A stretch of 21,508 nucleotides of DNA from assembly GCA_964567685.1 (NCBI GenBank), contig CAZMNO010000056.1, forward strand, positions 1 to 21,508, in the 5' to 3' direction. The translations under genes were made by a program, and so were the position numbers. Positions 1 to 8,019 of the stretch are shown here, piece after piece. Below the pieces are notes generated by a model that saw nothing but the letters and a program-made list of their open reading frames with translations, searched no databases and was not told the origin of the DNA. How positions within the stretch are numbered: position 1 is the stretch's first letter; every line of letters begins with the position of its first letter. This stretch comes from UBA5972 sp964567685. GTDB taxonomy: Bacteria > Pseudomonadota > Alphaproteobacteria > Rhodobacterales > Rhodobacteraceae.

Positions 1-269
1 TCTCTCTCGCAGCAACCATGATCGAACTGAAATGAACGTCAACAGGCCCTAGTTCATTGTGGTTTTTTAGGGAGTTACGCAGTGAGTTTTTGATATACTT
101 AAGGGATTGATAACTTTTTGAAAGTCTTGTTCGGAAATGTCCTGAAAACAGGCGAGCATCTTGGCGGATTACAATTGGAGCACAGCCATCTGCCTGCCCA
201 AATCAGAACCGTGCGCGTTAAAAATTCAAGCCGGCAACCAGCCAACTCACCGCAATACTTCCAGCCTAT
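1..269. other. Non-coding left edge, downstream of the pxp operon
   Basis: No convincing gene is visible in this stretch. All frames from the left edge close within about 50 bases, and the one open frame running into it on the plus strand is antisense to pxpA and has no family character. The region is more AT-rich than the coding DNA to its right. The only structure noted is a weak hairpin next to an A-run near 220-243 (listed separately). A tail of a gene lying left of the window cannot be excluded. Confidence 0.5.
220..243 (-). terminator. Possible weak terminator of the pxpBCA operon
   Basis: On the minus strand, GCTGG and CCGGC can pair around a 3-nt loop (242-230), with one G-U pair. 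A T-rich tail follows (TTGAATTTTT on that strand). It lies about 27 bases past the pxpA stop, where an operon terminator would be expected. The stem is short, so this is a weak call. Confidence 0.3.
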
Positions 270-1028
270 TCAAAAACGCGTCACCGTCACGCCAGCCTGT
301 TCCAACCGCTCGCGTACCCGCATCGCAAGCTTAACCGCCGACAGATTATCGCCATGCACACAGATCGTATCCGGCCTCACTGGCACTTTGACCCCGTTGA
401 TCGAGGTGATCGCCTGATCCTCAACCATTCTCAAAACATGATCCGCCGCCAATTCCGCATCGTGAATAACCGCTCCTGGCTCAGTGCGCGACACCAGCGT
501 GCCATCATCGTTATAGGTCCGATCGGCAAAAACCTCAGCCACAAGCGGCCCACCCACCGCCTCGGCAGCGGCCTGAATTTCGGTGGCCGCCACGGCCATA
601 ATCACCAGCTCTCCTGAAAACCTGCGCAAAGTGCGGGCAAATATATCGGCCATCGCCCGGTCGGTCATGCACATGTTGGAAAGTGCACCGTGCATTTTCA
701 CATGTCGCAATTCAGCCCCTTCCGCCTTGGCAATCGCCGCCAGAGCGCCGATTTGATAGAGGATCATCGCCGCCAGCTCGTCATCCGACGTGCCGCGAAT
801 TTGTCGCCGGCCAAAACCGCGCAAATCGTCAAACCCGGGATGCGCCCCGATCCCCACACCCTTGTCCCGGCATAGCCGTACCGTTCTCGCCATTTCCGCC
901 GGATCGCCTGCATGAAAACCGCAGGCGATATTGGCGCTCGTGACGATATCCAGCATTTCGGCATCCTGTCCCATACGCCAGGCGCCGAAACTCTCGCCAA
1001 GATCGGCATTCAGATCAATCGTTGTCAT
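270..1028 (-). CDS. pxpA: 5-oxoprolinase subunit PxpA (LamB/YcsF family)
   Basis: Subunit A of the bacterial ATP-dependent 5-oxoprolinase, which opens 5-oxo-L-proline (pyroglutamate) to L-glutamate in the cytoplasm together with PxpB and PxpC. Family signatures are visible: an N-terminal IDLNADLGESFG, CGFHAGDP (residues 36-43), GAHPGFDD (61-68) and KMHGALSN (111-118). The last is usually KPHGALYN, so two positions are unusual. At 252 residues it is normal length. I chose the ATG at 1028 because a G6 run at 1040-1035 gives it a Shine-Dalgarno at about 6 bases. The ATG at 1034 would abut that run. The start lies inside the end of pxpC, so the two genes are translationally coupled. It is the last gene of the pxpB-pxpC-pxpA operon. 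Confidence 0.93.
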   Translation of the reverse strand: MTTIDLNADLGESFGAWRMGQDAEMLDIVTSANIACGFHAGDPAEMARTVRLCRDKGVGIGAHPGFDDLRGFGRRQIRGTSDDELAAMILYQIGALAAIAKAEGAELRHVKMHGALSNMCMTDRAMADIFARTLRRFSGELVIMAVAATEIQAAAEAVGGPLVAEVFADRTYNDDGTLVSRTEPGAVIHDAELAADHVLRMVEDQAITSINGVKVPVRPDTICVHGDNLSAVKLAMRVRERLEQAGVTVTRF

Positions 1029-2031
1029 CTTCATCCCCCCGCAAAACGCCGTCTATCAGGTTATAGGCCAGCAAATCACCGATGTCGCGCGGGTCACGGA
1101 TCGTCGCCACCATTTTCCTGGTTAATCCGTTCATTTTACGCTGTAATTCCGCCAGAGCCTCTACTGCCTCTGCGCGCTCCACCACCTCAAACCGAAATCT
1201 TGTACCGGTTCTCAACTGCACCATTGCCGGAATATCGGCAGTGGCAAGAACACCAATTCTGGGATACCCGCCTGACGAGCCGCGATCGGCCAATAGCACG
1301 GTCGGTGTGCCATCGCCAGTTACCTGAATATCCCCGGGATTGATGGCGTCGGAAGCTATTGTCAGACCCTCAAGCGCGTGCAATGGCCCGCTGTCCGGAA
1401 TGATCTGCATTCCCATTCGATCGCGCATCCGGCCGACCTCAAATTCCGCGGCCAGAAACCTCTCTCGCTCCGCCTTACTGAAATAATGCGATTGCGGGCC
1501 CCACATCAGGCGCAAAACCCGCTGGTCAAAATACTCCGGGCGCTGCAGGCCCTGGGGGGCCAATTCACGCGCCGGATCCCCGGCAATCAGGGTCTGGCCG
1601 GGGGCCGGAACATGGCCAAAACCTGCCCGCAAATGGGTTGAGCGCGACCCCAGAACGATATCGGTCTGAAACCCGCCGGGCACGTGCAGATACCCATAAA
1701 CGCCTTCACGCGCCGCCGCGATCTCAAGAACATCACCGGCAAGCAGCAGCAGGCTTTGCCGCCACGAAACCGCTTCCCCGTTGAGCCTAAGCGCCATTTC
1801 CGCCCCGGATGTTGCAACCCAGATCCGTGATACGGCGCGAAACCGCCCGCCTGACTGGGCAAATTCAAGCGCCGCATCCCCGGGTTCGTTTCGCAAAAGC
1901 GCCTGCCCTTCCGCCAGGGCGAACCCGTCCAGGGCCCCGCTACCGGTGACCCCAAATCGCAGGAACCCGAGCCTGCCCTGATCCTGGATGGTCGCGCCCG
2001 GTGCCAGTGACAGAATCTCAAGCCCACTCAT
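1015..2031 (-). CDS. pxpC: 5-oxoprolinase subunit PxpC (biotin-dependent carboxyltransferase-like)
   Basis: Subunit C of 5-oxoprolinase, homologous to KipA and to the second part of allophanate hydrolase (urea amidolyase). Recognisable motifs are TIQDQGRLGFLRFGV near residues 14-28, GSRSTHLRAGFG (128-139), PGDIQVTGDGTPTVLLADR (232-250) and GSSGGYPRIG (251-260). Its 338 residues fit the family. The start codon overlaps the pxpB stop by 4 bases (ATGA), and AAAGGG about 5 bases upstream serves as ribosome binding site. Older annotation would say allophanate hydrolase subunit 2 or urea amidolyase. With all three Pxp subunits side by side, 5-oxoprolinase is the better call. Confidence 0.92.
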   Translation of the reverse strand: MSGLEILSLAPGATIQDQGRLGFLRFGVTGSGALDGFALAEGQALLRNEPGDAALEFAQSGGRFRAVSRIWVATSGAEMALRLNGEAVSWRQSLLLLAGDVLEIAAAREGVYGYLHVPGGFQTDIVLGSRSTHLRAGFGHVPAPGQTLIAGDPARELAPQGLQRPEYFDQRVLRLMWGPQSHYFSKAERERFLAAEFEVGRMRDRMGMQIIPDSGPLHALEGLTIASDAINPGDIQVTGDGTPTVLLADRGSSGGYPRIGVLATADIPAMVQLRTGTRFRFEVVERAEAVEALAELQRKMNGLTRKMVATIRDPRDIGDLLAYNLIDGVLRGDEDDND

Positions 2032-2771
2032 CGCGCACCCTTTCTGCGCTGATGGTCCATGTCAAATCCGGCATAGTCCCTTTCACTAACCGGTTCGAAC
2101 CGCACTTCGTCTCCGGGGGCAATCAGAAAGGGCGGCGACGCACTGGCGTCAAAACCGCGAAACGGAGTCTGACCGATCTGATGCCACCCCGTCGGGATCT
2201 CGGTTGACGGCAGCACGGTTTGGCGCACCGCAACCAGCACAGCGCCTGCGGGCACGCGCGGGGTCAGCTCGCTACGGCGCGCGATCTGCCATCGTTCCGG
2301 CAATTGCCCGAGATAGGCCAGCCCCGGCGAAAACCCGAGCATGGCGACCGTCAGCGCCTCTGCCGCGTGGTGATCGGCGACCTGATCCTCGCGCAAGCCG
2401 ATAAAATCGGCCACCTCGCCCAGATGCGGCCCGCGGGCACCTCCATAGACCACAGGAAGCACCCAGCGATTGCGCGAGCGCGGAGGTGGGGCGGCGTACC
2501 AGTTCTGAGCGTCAAGGCGACTGCGCAACTGCTGCCAAAGCGCATCAAACGGCAGTTTAAACGGATCAAACCGCACTAGAATTGAGCGGAAACTGGGAAC
2601 GGTCTCGATCACGCCTGTCGGCAGGTTCTTCTGAAGCTCCGCATCGAACGCGATGACCGCATTGTTGATCACCGGGTGGTAGATCTCGCCAAACTCAACC
2701 AGTATCCCCATATCCCCGGCCACGCGCAGTTCTGCCGGGCCAAAACCAGTGTTGCCCACATCTTTTGTCAT
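2028..2771 (-). CDS. pxpB: 5-oxoprolinase subunit PxpB (KipI/allophanate hydrolase subunit 1 family)
   Basis: Subunit B of 5-oxoprolinase and first gene of the minus-strand operon. Motifs: LPVVYGG...HLGEVADFIGL (residues 105-126), GFSPGLAYLGQLP (146-158) and the region 172-203 with RVPAGAV and STEIPTGWHQIGQTP, which is highly typical of the KipI/PxpB fold. Length 247 is slightly above the usual 210-240 because of a short N-terminal extension and a basic tail. The ribosome binding site is weak (GAAGG about 11 bases before the ATG). The 5' flank contains a hairpin (2791-2820). KipI of Bacillus inhibits a sporulation kinase, but in Proteobacteria with pxpC and pxpA adjacent the metabolic role is expected. 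Confidence 0.92.
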   Translation of the reverse strand: MTKDVGNTGFGPAELRVAGDMGILVEFGEIYHPVINNAVIAFDAELQKNLPTGVIETVPSFRSILVRFDPFKLPFDALWQQLRSRLDAQNWYAAPPPRSRNRWVLPVVYGGARGPHLGEVADFIGLREDQVADHHAAEALTVAMLGFSPGLAYLGQLPERWQIARRSELTPRVPAGAVLVAVRQTVLPSTEIPTGWHQIGQTPFRGFDASASPPFLIAPGDEVRFEPVSERDYAGFDMDHQRRKGAR

Positions 2772-2790
2772 CGCAAAGCCGAACCTTCGG

Positions 2791-2820
2791 AACCCAAAAC
2801 CTTTCTGAGGCTGGGTTTTT
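2791..2820 (+). terminator. Terminator-like hairpin in the pxpB leader/fliG upstream region
   Basis: AACCCA (2791-2796) pairs with TGGGTT (2812-2817), with CCT/AGG pairing inside the loop and a T-run ending at 2820. Read on the plus strand it has the shape of an intrinsic terminator, yet no plus-strand gene lies upstream. On the minus strand it lies 20-49 bases before the pxpB start, so it may instead be a leader structure of the pxp mRNA. Function unknown. Confidence 0.3.
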
Positions 2821-2994
2821 CAAGGCAGGGACAGACCGATTTATTCATTGGCGTGCAACACATGGCCGCCACTTTGCCACCCAGCCCGCATCGCTGCAAT
2901 GCCGATTGCCCGCGCGCGCGCCCCTTGTCGCTAAGACGATTTTAACCCCCTGCCAGCTAAGCTTGGGTCGGGTGACATGGTGAAAGGGATGGCG

Positions 2995-4113
2995 ATGAGC
3001 AATGCTTTGGCAAAACAGGATGGTTCAATTCCGGCAGAGATGTTCCCGGCACTGCCACAAGCAAGCGCACCGGATGCGCTTGAAGCAGCCATTGCCGCCA
3101 CGCAGGCACCTCCCGCGCGCACCCTCTCGCGTGAACAGAAAGCGGCCATAATTGTCCGGCTGCTATCGCCCGAAGCCAGTGAAATCCCCCTCTCAAATCT
3201 GGATACGCAACATATGGTGCGGCTGGTGCGCGCAACCGCCGGTCTGCGCTTTGTCGATGAGGCAACCACCCTTGACGTCATCCGTGAGTTTCTTGATGAG
3301 ATGGACAGCCTCGCCATTTACTTCCGTCCCGGGCTGGAAGGGGCGATGACATCATTGTCACCGCATCTCACCGATGATGTGACCACGGTTCTGACCTCCA
3401 ACCTTCCGCCCGATGCACCTGAAGATCCCTGGATCGAGGTTGCCGTACTGCCCACTGCCGATCTCGCCTCACTTTTGGCCAGTGAAACCCCACAAGTCTG
3501 CGCCATTGTTCTGTCCAAACTGACCTCAGGTAAAGCGGCGGATGTGCTGGGTGAACTTGATCCCGACCTGGCGCGCAGTGCCACACTGGCCGCTTCGCAA
3601 GCCGAAAGGATCGAAGAGCGCACTGTCTTTGATATCGGCCTCTCGATTGCCAGCATGTCCGCAAAGCGGGGGGATCAGGGCGGGCTTGCCGGAGATCCAG
3701 TTGAACGGGTCGGTGCAATGCTCAACTTCACCGGGGCCGCAGCGCGCAATGATCTTCTGGAAACGCTGGAAAAAGCCGACAGCGCCCTGTTTGAAAAAGT
3801 GCGCAAGATCATGTTCACCTTTGCCGACATTCCCGACCGTATCGAAGTGACCGATATCTCAAAACTGGTGCGTGCGGTGGAAAATGGTACATTGGTCACG
3901 GCACTTGCCGGTGGGCAAAAATCTGATCCGGAGGTGGTTGAATTCATCCTCGCCAATCTCTCAAAACGCCTTTCAGAACAACTTTCCGAAGACATCCGCG
4001 ATGCAGGCGACGTGAAACCCAAAGACGCCGATACCGCGATGAACACGGTCATTCAGGCCATTCGCGATCTTGAAGCTGCAGGCGAGATTATCCTGATCCA
4101 GCCCGAAGACTAG
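2995..4113 (+). CDS. fliG: Flagellar motor switch protein FliG
   Basis: Rotor protein of the C-ring that couples the MS-ring protein FliF to FliM and interacts with the stator. Counting from the ATG at 2995, the N-terminal domain shows REQKAAIIVRLL (46-57). The middle domain has SETPQVCAIVLSKL (163-176), the variant EHPQ motif. The C-terminal domain runs from about 238 with FEKVRKIMFTFAD. Of the charged torque residues of Escherichia coli FliG (K264, R281, D288, D289), R, E and D are present at 325, 332 and 333, while the K264 position appears to be Ala. Length is 372, about 40 more than E. coli, from an N-terminal extension. AGGG at 2985-2988 favours this start; an ATG at 2977 would add six residues. 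It converges with the FliM-like gene. Confidence 0.85.
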   Translation: MSNALAKQDGSIPAEMFPALPQASAPDALEAAIAATQAPPARTLSREQKAAIIVRLLSPEASEIPLSNLDTQHMVRLVRATAGLRFVDEATTLDVIREFLDEMDSLAIYFRPGLEGAMTSLSPHLTDDVTTVLTSNLPPDAPEDPWIEVAVLPTADLASLLASETPQVCAIVLSKLTSGKAADVLGELDPDLARSATLAASQAERIEERTVFDIGLSIASMSAKRGDQGGLAGDPVERVGAMLNFTGAAARNDLLETLEKADSALFEKVRKIMFTFADIPDRIEVTDISKLVRAVENGTLVTALAGGQKSDPEVVEFILANLSKRLSEQLSEDIRDAGDVKPKDADTAMNTVIQAIRDLEAAGEIILIQPED

Positions 4114-4164
4114 TCATAGACGTTCCGCCCCCCGGCCAAAGTCCCGGTGCCCAAACACCTCCTC

Positions 4165-4208
4165 ATCATTGATTTCACAAATACTCCGCGCGCGGAGCGC
4201 ATTTCTCT
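4165..4208. terminator. Bidirectional terminator between fliG and fliM-like genes
   Basis: A GC-rich palindrome at 4184-4197 (CTCCGCGCGCGGAG) is flanked by AAAT (4179-4182) and ATTT (4201-4204). It is followed by a pyrimidine tract (TTTCTCTTTTATT) on the plus strand and a shorter T-tract on the minus strand. It sits between the two convergent stop codons, as expected for a shared terminator. Its left flank, from about 4165, resembles the reverse complement of the right arm of the large palindrome after acs. Confidence 0.6.
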
Positions 4209-4226
4209 TTTATTCATGCCTCAAGC

Positions 4227-5252
4227 TTACGCCGCTGCGGGATTGTGCCCCTCAGCCTCGTCCAATGGCAATTCCCCCGTCTCAGGCATGTTGTAGGCGA
4301 AAGTGACATCCTTCGTTTCCGCATCCGCCAGTGCTGGCACCGGTTCGGCAGCCTTGAAAGGCGGCACCACACCCGATTTCTCCGGGTTCACGACACTCAG
4401 CAATATCGCCTTTTTGCCGTTCAACTGACCAAGCCGCCCGACCATCAGCTCCACCCCTCGATCACTGATCAGCGTGAGATCCGACAACGCGTTCTGCGAG
4501 ATCGGGATCAGATCGCCGACATTCAAGCCAAGCGCCGTCTCAAGCCCCGTCGGAACCGTCTCCAGATCAGCGCGTAAAACCAGAGGTGCGGCCATCACAT
4601 TGGCAGTCAATGCACGGGACCATTCAGGATCGGGCGACTGGTTTGGCTCACCGGAAGGCCCCGGCCATACCGCGCGTGGCAGCGCCAACGACAGCGTACC
4701 ACCCCGCTGCCCCGTCTGAAACGCCACTTTACCACTCAGGCAGCAATAGCCGGTGTCACTCAGACTGAAGGCCAGTTTTGCCGCCTGGATTTCGGAATGT
4801 GCAACCGTCAGGCCCGGCAGGATCGGTTGCCCGGCGCTGCGCTCCAGCTCCTGCGGAAAGGCGCTCAGAAGATGTGTGCAAAACTCCTGACACAGGGCGG
4901 CATCGATCATGGTTGGTGTCCGGGCCTGTCGAAAGACCGCATTGTCAGCGGCACCCGTCACGATCTCAACCAGACCGTTGACCAGCATCGCATCAAGCGA
5001 GATCAGCCCCTTTTGCCCGTCGCCAGCCTCAACGACCATCAAAAGCCCCGGATCAGGCGCGCCAGCCAGCAAGGATTTGAGGGGCATTTCGCTTTGCTTT
5101 GCATCCTCAAACGACGCTTCAGCATCAAAGAGTTTGCGCGCCACTTTGCCAATCGCAATGACCAGAGCCGGTATTGCATGGGCCGTTGCTTCAGCCCCGC
5201 CAGCGCGACCCGAGGCGATCATTCTTTTCAATGTCTGGCTGTCGCTATCCAT
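4227..5252 (-). CDS. FliM/FliN-family flagellar motor switch protein (FliM-like)
   Basis: Likely C-ring component, the FliM counterpart in a Rhodobacteraceae-type motor. The best evidence is the C-terminal SPOA (surface presentation of antigens) domain at about residues 217-290, with LETALGLNVGDLIPIS followed by VELMVGRLGQLNGKKAILL. That is the FliM/FliN C-terminal fold. The first 200 residues are poorly conserved. I see neither the N-terminal CheY-binding motif (EIDALL type) nor the GGxG motif of classical FliM, so a fliM symbol would over-state it. Length 341 fits FliM (about 330-380). It converges with fliG and stands alone on its strand, 91 bases from the kinase stop. GGGGAT precedes the ATG. 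Confidence 0.75.
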   Translation of the reverse strand: MDSDSQTLKRMIASGRAGGAEATAHAIPALVIAIGKVARKLFDAEASFEDAKQSEMPLKSLLAGAPDPGLLMVVEAGDGQKGLISLDAMLVNGLVEIVTGAADNAVFRQARTPTMIDAALCQEFCTHLLSAFPQELERSAGQPILPGLTVAHSEIQAAKLAFSLSDTGYCCLSGKVAFQTGQRGGTLSLALPRAVWPGPSGEPNQSPDPEWSRALTANVMAAPLVLRADLETVPTGLETALGLNVGDLIPISQNALSDLTLISDRGVELMVGRLGQLNGKKAILLSVVNPEKSGVVPPFKAAEPVPALADAETKDVTFAYNMPETGELPLDEAEGHNPAAA

Positions 5253-5343
5253 CCGGGGCGGATCCCCTTTATACCTTCAAGAGTGACCCAAGCTAGCCCC
5301 GCAAGGCTTTAGAAGTGGTTACCCCGCCTCACAGGGCAACGCG

Positions 5344-8019
5344 TTACTGCATCGGCAGCACAACCCGAAATCCGGCGCCCTGATCCTGCGGGCGATAGGT
5401 GATTGTGCCACCAAGATTGCGCATGATCTCGCGACTGATCGCCAGCCCCAGCCCAGCGCTGCCTGCCGAGGAGGCATCCGACAGGCGGGCAAATTTTTCA
5501 AACACGATTTCGCGGTGTTTTTCATCAATCCCCGATCCATTATCGGTGAAATCCAGAATGGTGGTTTCAGCATCACCGGACACATCGATCCTGAGTTCCG
5601 GTATCCCGGCATCGCAATATTTGCGGGCGTTTGAGATCAGGTTGATAAACACCTGTGACAAGCGATCAAGATCGGTATTGAGCGTGATGTCCTCACGTTT
5701 CGCATCCCGAATTATACGCAAATAGCGCCCTACGCCCTGATGCGTGGTCGACGAGATCGCCCGGTCAATCAGCTCAGCCAGTTTGCCGGTCTGTTTCTGC
5801 ACGATGACCTGACGATTCTCCAGCACCGAAAGATCGAGTATCTCGTCAAGCAACCGTGTCAGGCGGATGCTTTCATCCAGAATGATCGATGAATAGCGCT
5901 TCAGCTGCTCCTCTGACATCCCCTCGCTTTCGCGCAGTACCTCCGAAAACGAGCGGATCGAGGTCATGGGCGTTCTGAGCTCATGGCTGATCTGGCTCAG
6001 AAACCCGTCTTTCTGAATGCTGAGTTCGGTCAGCTTCTCATTGGCCAGCCTCAATTGCTGTGCCGTCTGCGCCAGTTCGCGCGATTTGGCCTCAAGCTGC
6101 GCTGAATGTTCCATGATTTGCGCGGTCTCATCGGCAACGGCAATCAGATCTTCAACCGACAGATTGGCCTCGCCGGTGATTTGCCCGACCATCGCATGGG
6201 CCGTGGCTGCCCCGACATTGCCAGCCAGCTCACGTTCAAGCCGGTCAATGAACTCGCGCGTCGCATCGGGCATGCCTTCGCTTTTACCCTGTTCGGCAGC
6301 GGCTTCACGAAACAAGGCAAGCGCGGTTTTCGTCCCCATGGCACGCTGCGCCATAATCAAAAGATCATCTGAATCCACCGCCACGGGTGACCACGGGCCC
6401 TGACCGGTTGAATGCTGGAATACATTGACAAACTGCGCCCCTTGCAACCGCTCCAGCGGGTTGGGAAAGGTCAGCAAGGACACCGTGACGAAGGCCAGAG
6501 AATTGACCGTCATACTCCAGATCAAGGCATGCACCAGCGGATCCATTTCCAACATGCCGAAAAGCGCTTGCGGGCGCAGCAATTCAATGCCGAAGGGGCC
6601 ATTCACCAGCGTTTCCGCCGACATCAGCCAACTGCCCTCAAAACTCGGCAGGAACAAAGTATAGAGCCAAAGGAAAAATCCGGCGATCAGTCCGGCAATC
6701 GCACCCTTGCGGGTCGCGCCGCGCCAGAACAATCCACCCACAAGGGCTGGCAGCACTTGCGCCACGCCGGTAAAGGCAATCAGACCGATTGACGCGAGCG
6801 CCGCCGTGCCACCGGTAAACTGGAAATACCCGTAGCCTAGGGCCAGAATGGCCGCGATGGACAGGCGGCGCGACAGGATCAGCACCTGGCGCACATCGCC
6901 GCTGACCTCGGCACTCGGTCGCCGCAATCTCAGCCAGAGCGGCATCACGACATGGTTGGACACCATCGTCGCCAGCGCAATTGCCGCCACGATGACCATC
7001 GAAGTTGCCGATGAAAACCCGCCAAGGAAAACCAGCATCGCCAAACCTTCCTGATTATGCGCAATCGGCAGGGTCAGCACGAAAAGATCGGGGTTGGAAC
7101 CCGCTGGCATTTCCGCCAGCCCCATGACCGCGATCGGCAGCACAAAAAGGCTCATCAGAAAGAGATAGAGCGGAAAGGCCCAGCTTGCGACGGCCAGATG
7201 GCCCTCGTCCGAGTTTTCAACGACCGTGACCTGGAACATTCTTGGCAGGCAGATGATGGCTGCTGCTGACAGGAACAACAGCGTAAACCAGCGGCTGCCG
7301 GTTGCCGTTGCACTGTTGATATTGGCGGCCTCGATGCGGCTCAGCATGTCCTGAGCCCCGCCAGCGACCCCCCAGACAACGAATATTCCGACCGCCAGCA
7401 GCGCGATCAGCTTGACAATCGCCTCTACTGCAATCGCGGTGACAACACCGTGATGGCGCTCGTTCACATCCAGCGTTCGGGTGCCAAACAGAATGGAAAA
7501 CAGCGCCAGTCCGACCGCCAGCCAAAACGCGGTGACCGAAATGTCAGGGGCCGCCTGACCCATTGTCGCCCCGGACGCGATCACCGAAAAGCTGAGGGCC
7601 ACCGACTGTAACTGAAGCGCGATATAAGGGGTCGAGCCGACCACCGCCAGCAAGGTGACGATCACCGCAAGAAAGGTGCTCTTTCCATAGCGCGATGATA
7701 GCAGATCAGCGATTGACGTGATGCGGTGTGACCGCCCGATGCGCACCAGTTTCCTTAAGAACCACCACCAGCCGACAAAAACCAGAGTGGGCCCAAGGTA
7801 GATCGCCATGAACTCAAAACCGTTTCTGACGGCAGACCCAACAGCCCCGTAAAACGTCCAGGCGGTCGTATAGATCGACAGCGACAGCGTGTAGACGATG
7901 GGCGAGCGCAGCCAGCTGAATTCGCCCCGGCTGGCGCGCCGGTCGGCAACAAAGGCGACAACGAATAACAGGCTCACGTAGAGCGTGGCCACCAGAACCA
8001 GAATATTGAAGGAAAGCAT
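5344..8019 (-). CDS. SLC5-type transporter-histidine kinase (CrbS/CbrA-like, SLC5-STAC-HisKA-HATPase)
   Basis: Membrane sensor kinase of 891 residues. Residues 1 to about 510 form a multi-helix sodium/solute symporter (SLC5) domain. About 590-640 (FIDRLERELAGNVGAATAH...VEDLIAVADETAQIME) matches the STAC linker of CbrA-type kinases. A coiled coil follows at about 640-672, then HisKA with SHELRTP and phospho-acceptor His679. The ATPase has an N box (FINLISNARKY), DNGSGID and GSAGLGLAIS. It ends after the ATPase, with no PAS or receiver. Family knowledge: CbrA senses or imports histidine, and CrbS with CrbR controls acs in Vibrio and Pseudomonas. The start overlaps the small membrane gene by 1 base (TGATG). 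The divergent acs operon suggests that acetate metabolism is the signal; this is inferred. Confidence 0.9.
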   Translation of the reverse strand: MLSFNILVLVATLYVSLLFVVAFVADRRASRGEFSWLRSPIVYTLSLSIYTTAWTFYGAVGSAVRNGFEFMAIYLGPTLVFVGWWWFLRKLVRIGRSHRITSIADLLSSRYGKSTFLAVIVTLLAVVGSTPYIALQLQSVALSFSVIASGATMGQAAPDISVTAFWLAVGLALFSILFGTRTLDVNERHHGVVTAIAVEAIVKLIALLAVGIFVVWGVAGGAQDMLSRIEAANINSATATGSRWFTLLFLSAAAIICLPRMFQVTVVENSDEGHLAVASWAFPLYLFLMSLFVLPIAVMGLAEMPAGSNPDLFVLTLPIAHNQEGLAMLVFLGGFSSATSMVIVAAIALATMVSNHVVMPLWLRLRRPSAEVSGDVRQVLILSRRLSIAAILALGYGYFQFTGGTAALASIGLIAFTGVAQVLPALVGGLFWRGATRKGAIAGLIAGFFLWLYTLFLPSFEGSWLMSAETLVNGPFGIELLRPQALFGMLEMDPLVHALIWSMTVNSLAFVTVSLLTFPNPLERLQGAQFVNVFQHSTGQGPWSPVAVDSDDLLIMAQRAMGTKTALALFREAAAEQGKSEGMPDATREFIDRLERELAGNVGAATAHAMVGQITGEANLSVEDLIAVADETAQIMEHSAQLEAKSRELAQTAQQLRLANEKLTELSIQKDGFLSQISHELRTPMTSIRSFSEVLRESEGMSEEQLKRYSSIILDESIRLTRLLDEILDLSVLENRQVIVQKQTGKLAELIDRAISSTTHQGVGRYLRIIRDAKREDITLNTDLDRLSQVFINLISNARKYCDAGIPELRIDVSGDAETTILDFTDNGSGIDEKHREIVFEKFARLSDASSAGSAGLGLAISREIMRNLGGTITYRPQDQGAGFRVVLPMQ

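Noticed and set aside
118..417. Plus-strand open frame (99 codons) at the left edge
   Set aside because: Half of it is antisense to pxpA and the rest is low-complexity polar sequence. No ribosome binding site was seen.
1015..2771. Urea amidolyase/allophanate hydrolase function for the PxpB-PxpC pair
   Set aside because: No urea carboxylase or amidase domain is adjacent, and the PxpA subunit completes the 5-oxoprolinase set.
2940..2965. CtrA-like TTAA site before fliG
   Set aside because: Only one TTAA half-site (2941-2944) is present, with no second half at 7-base spacing.
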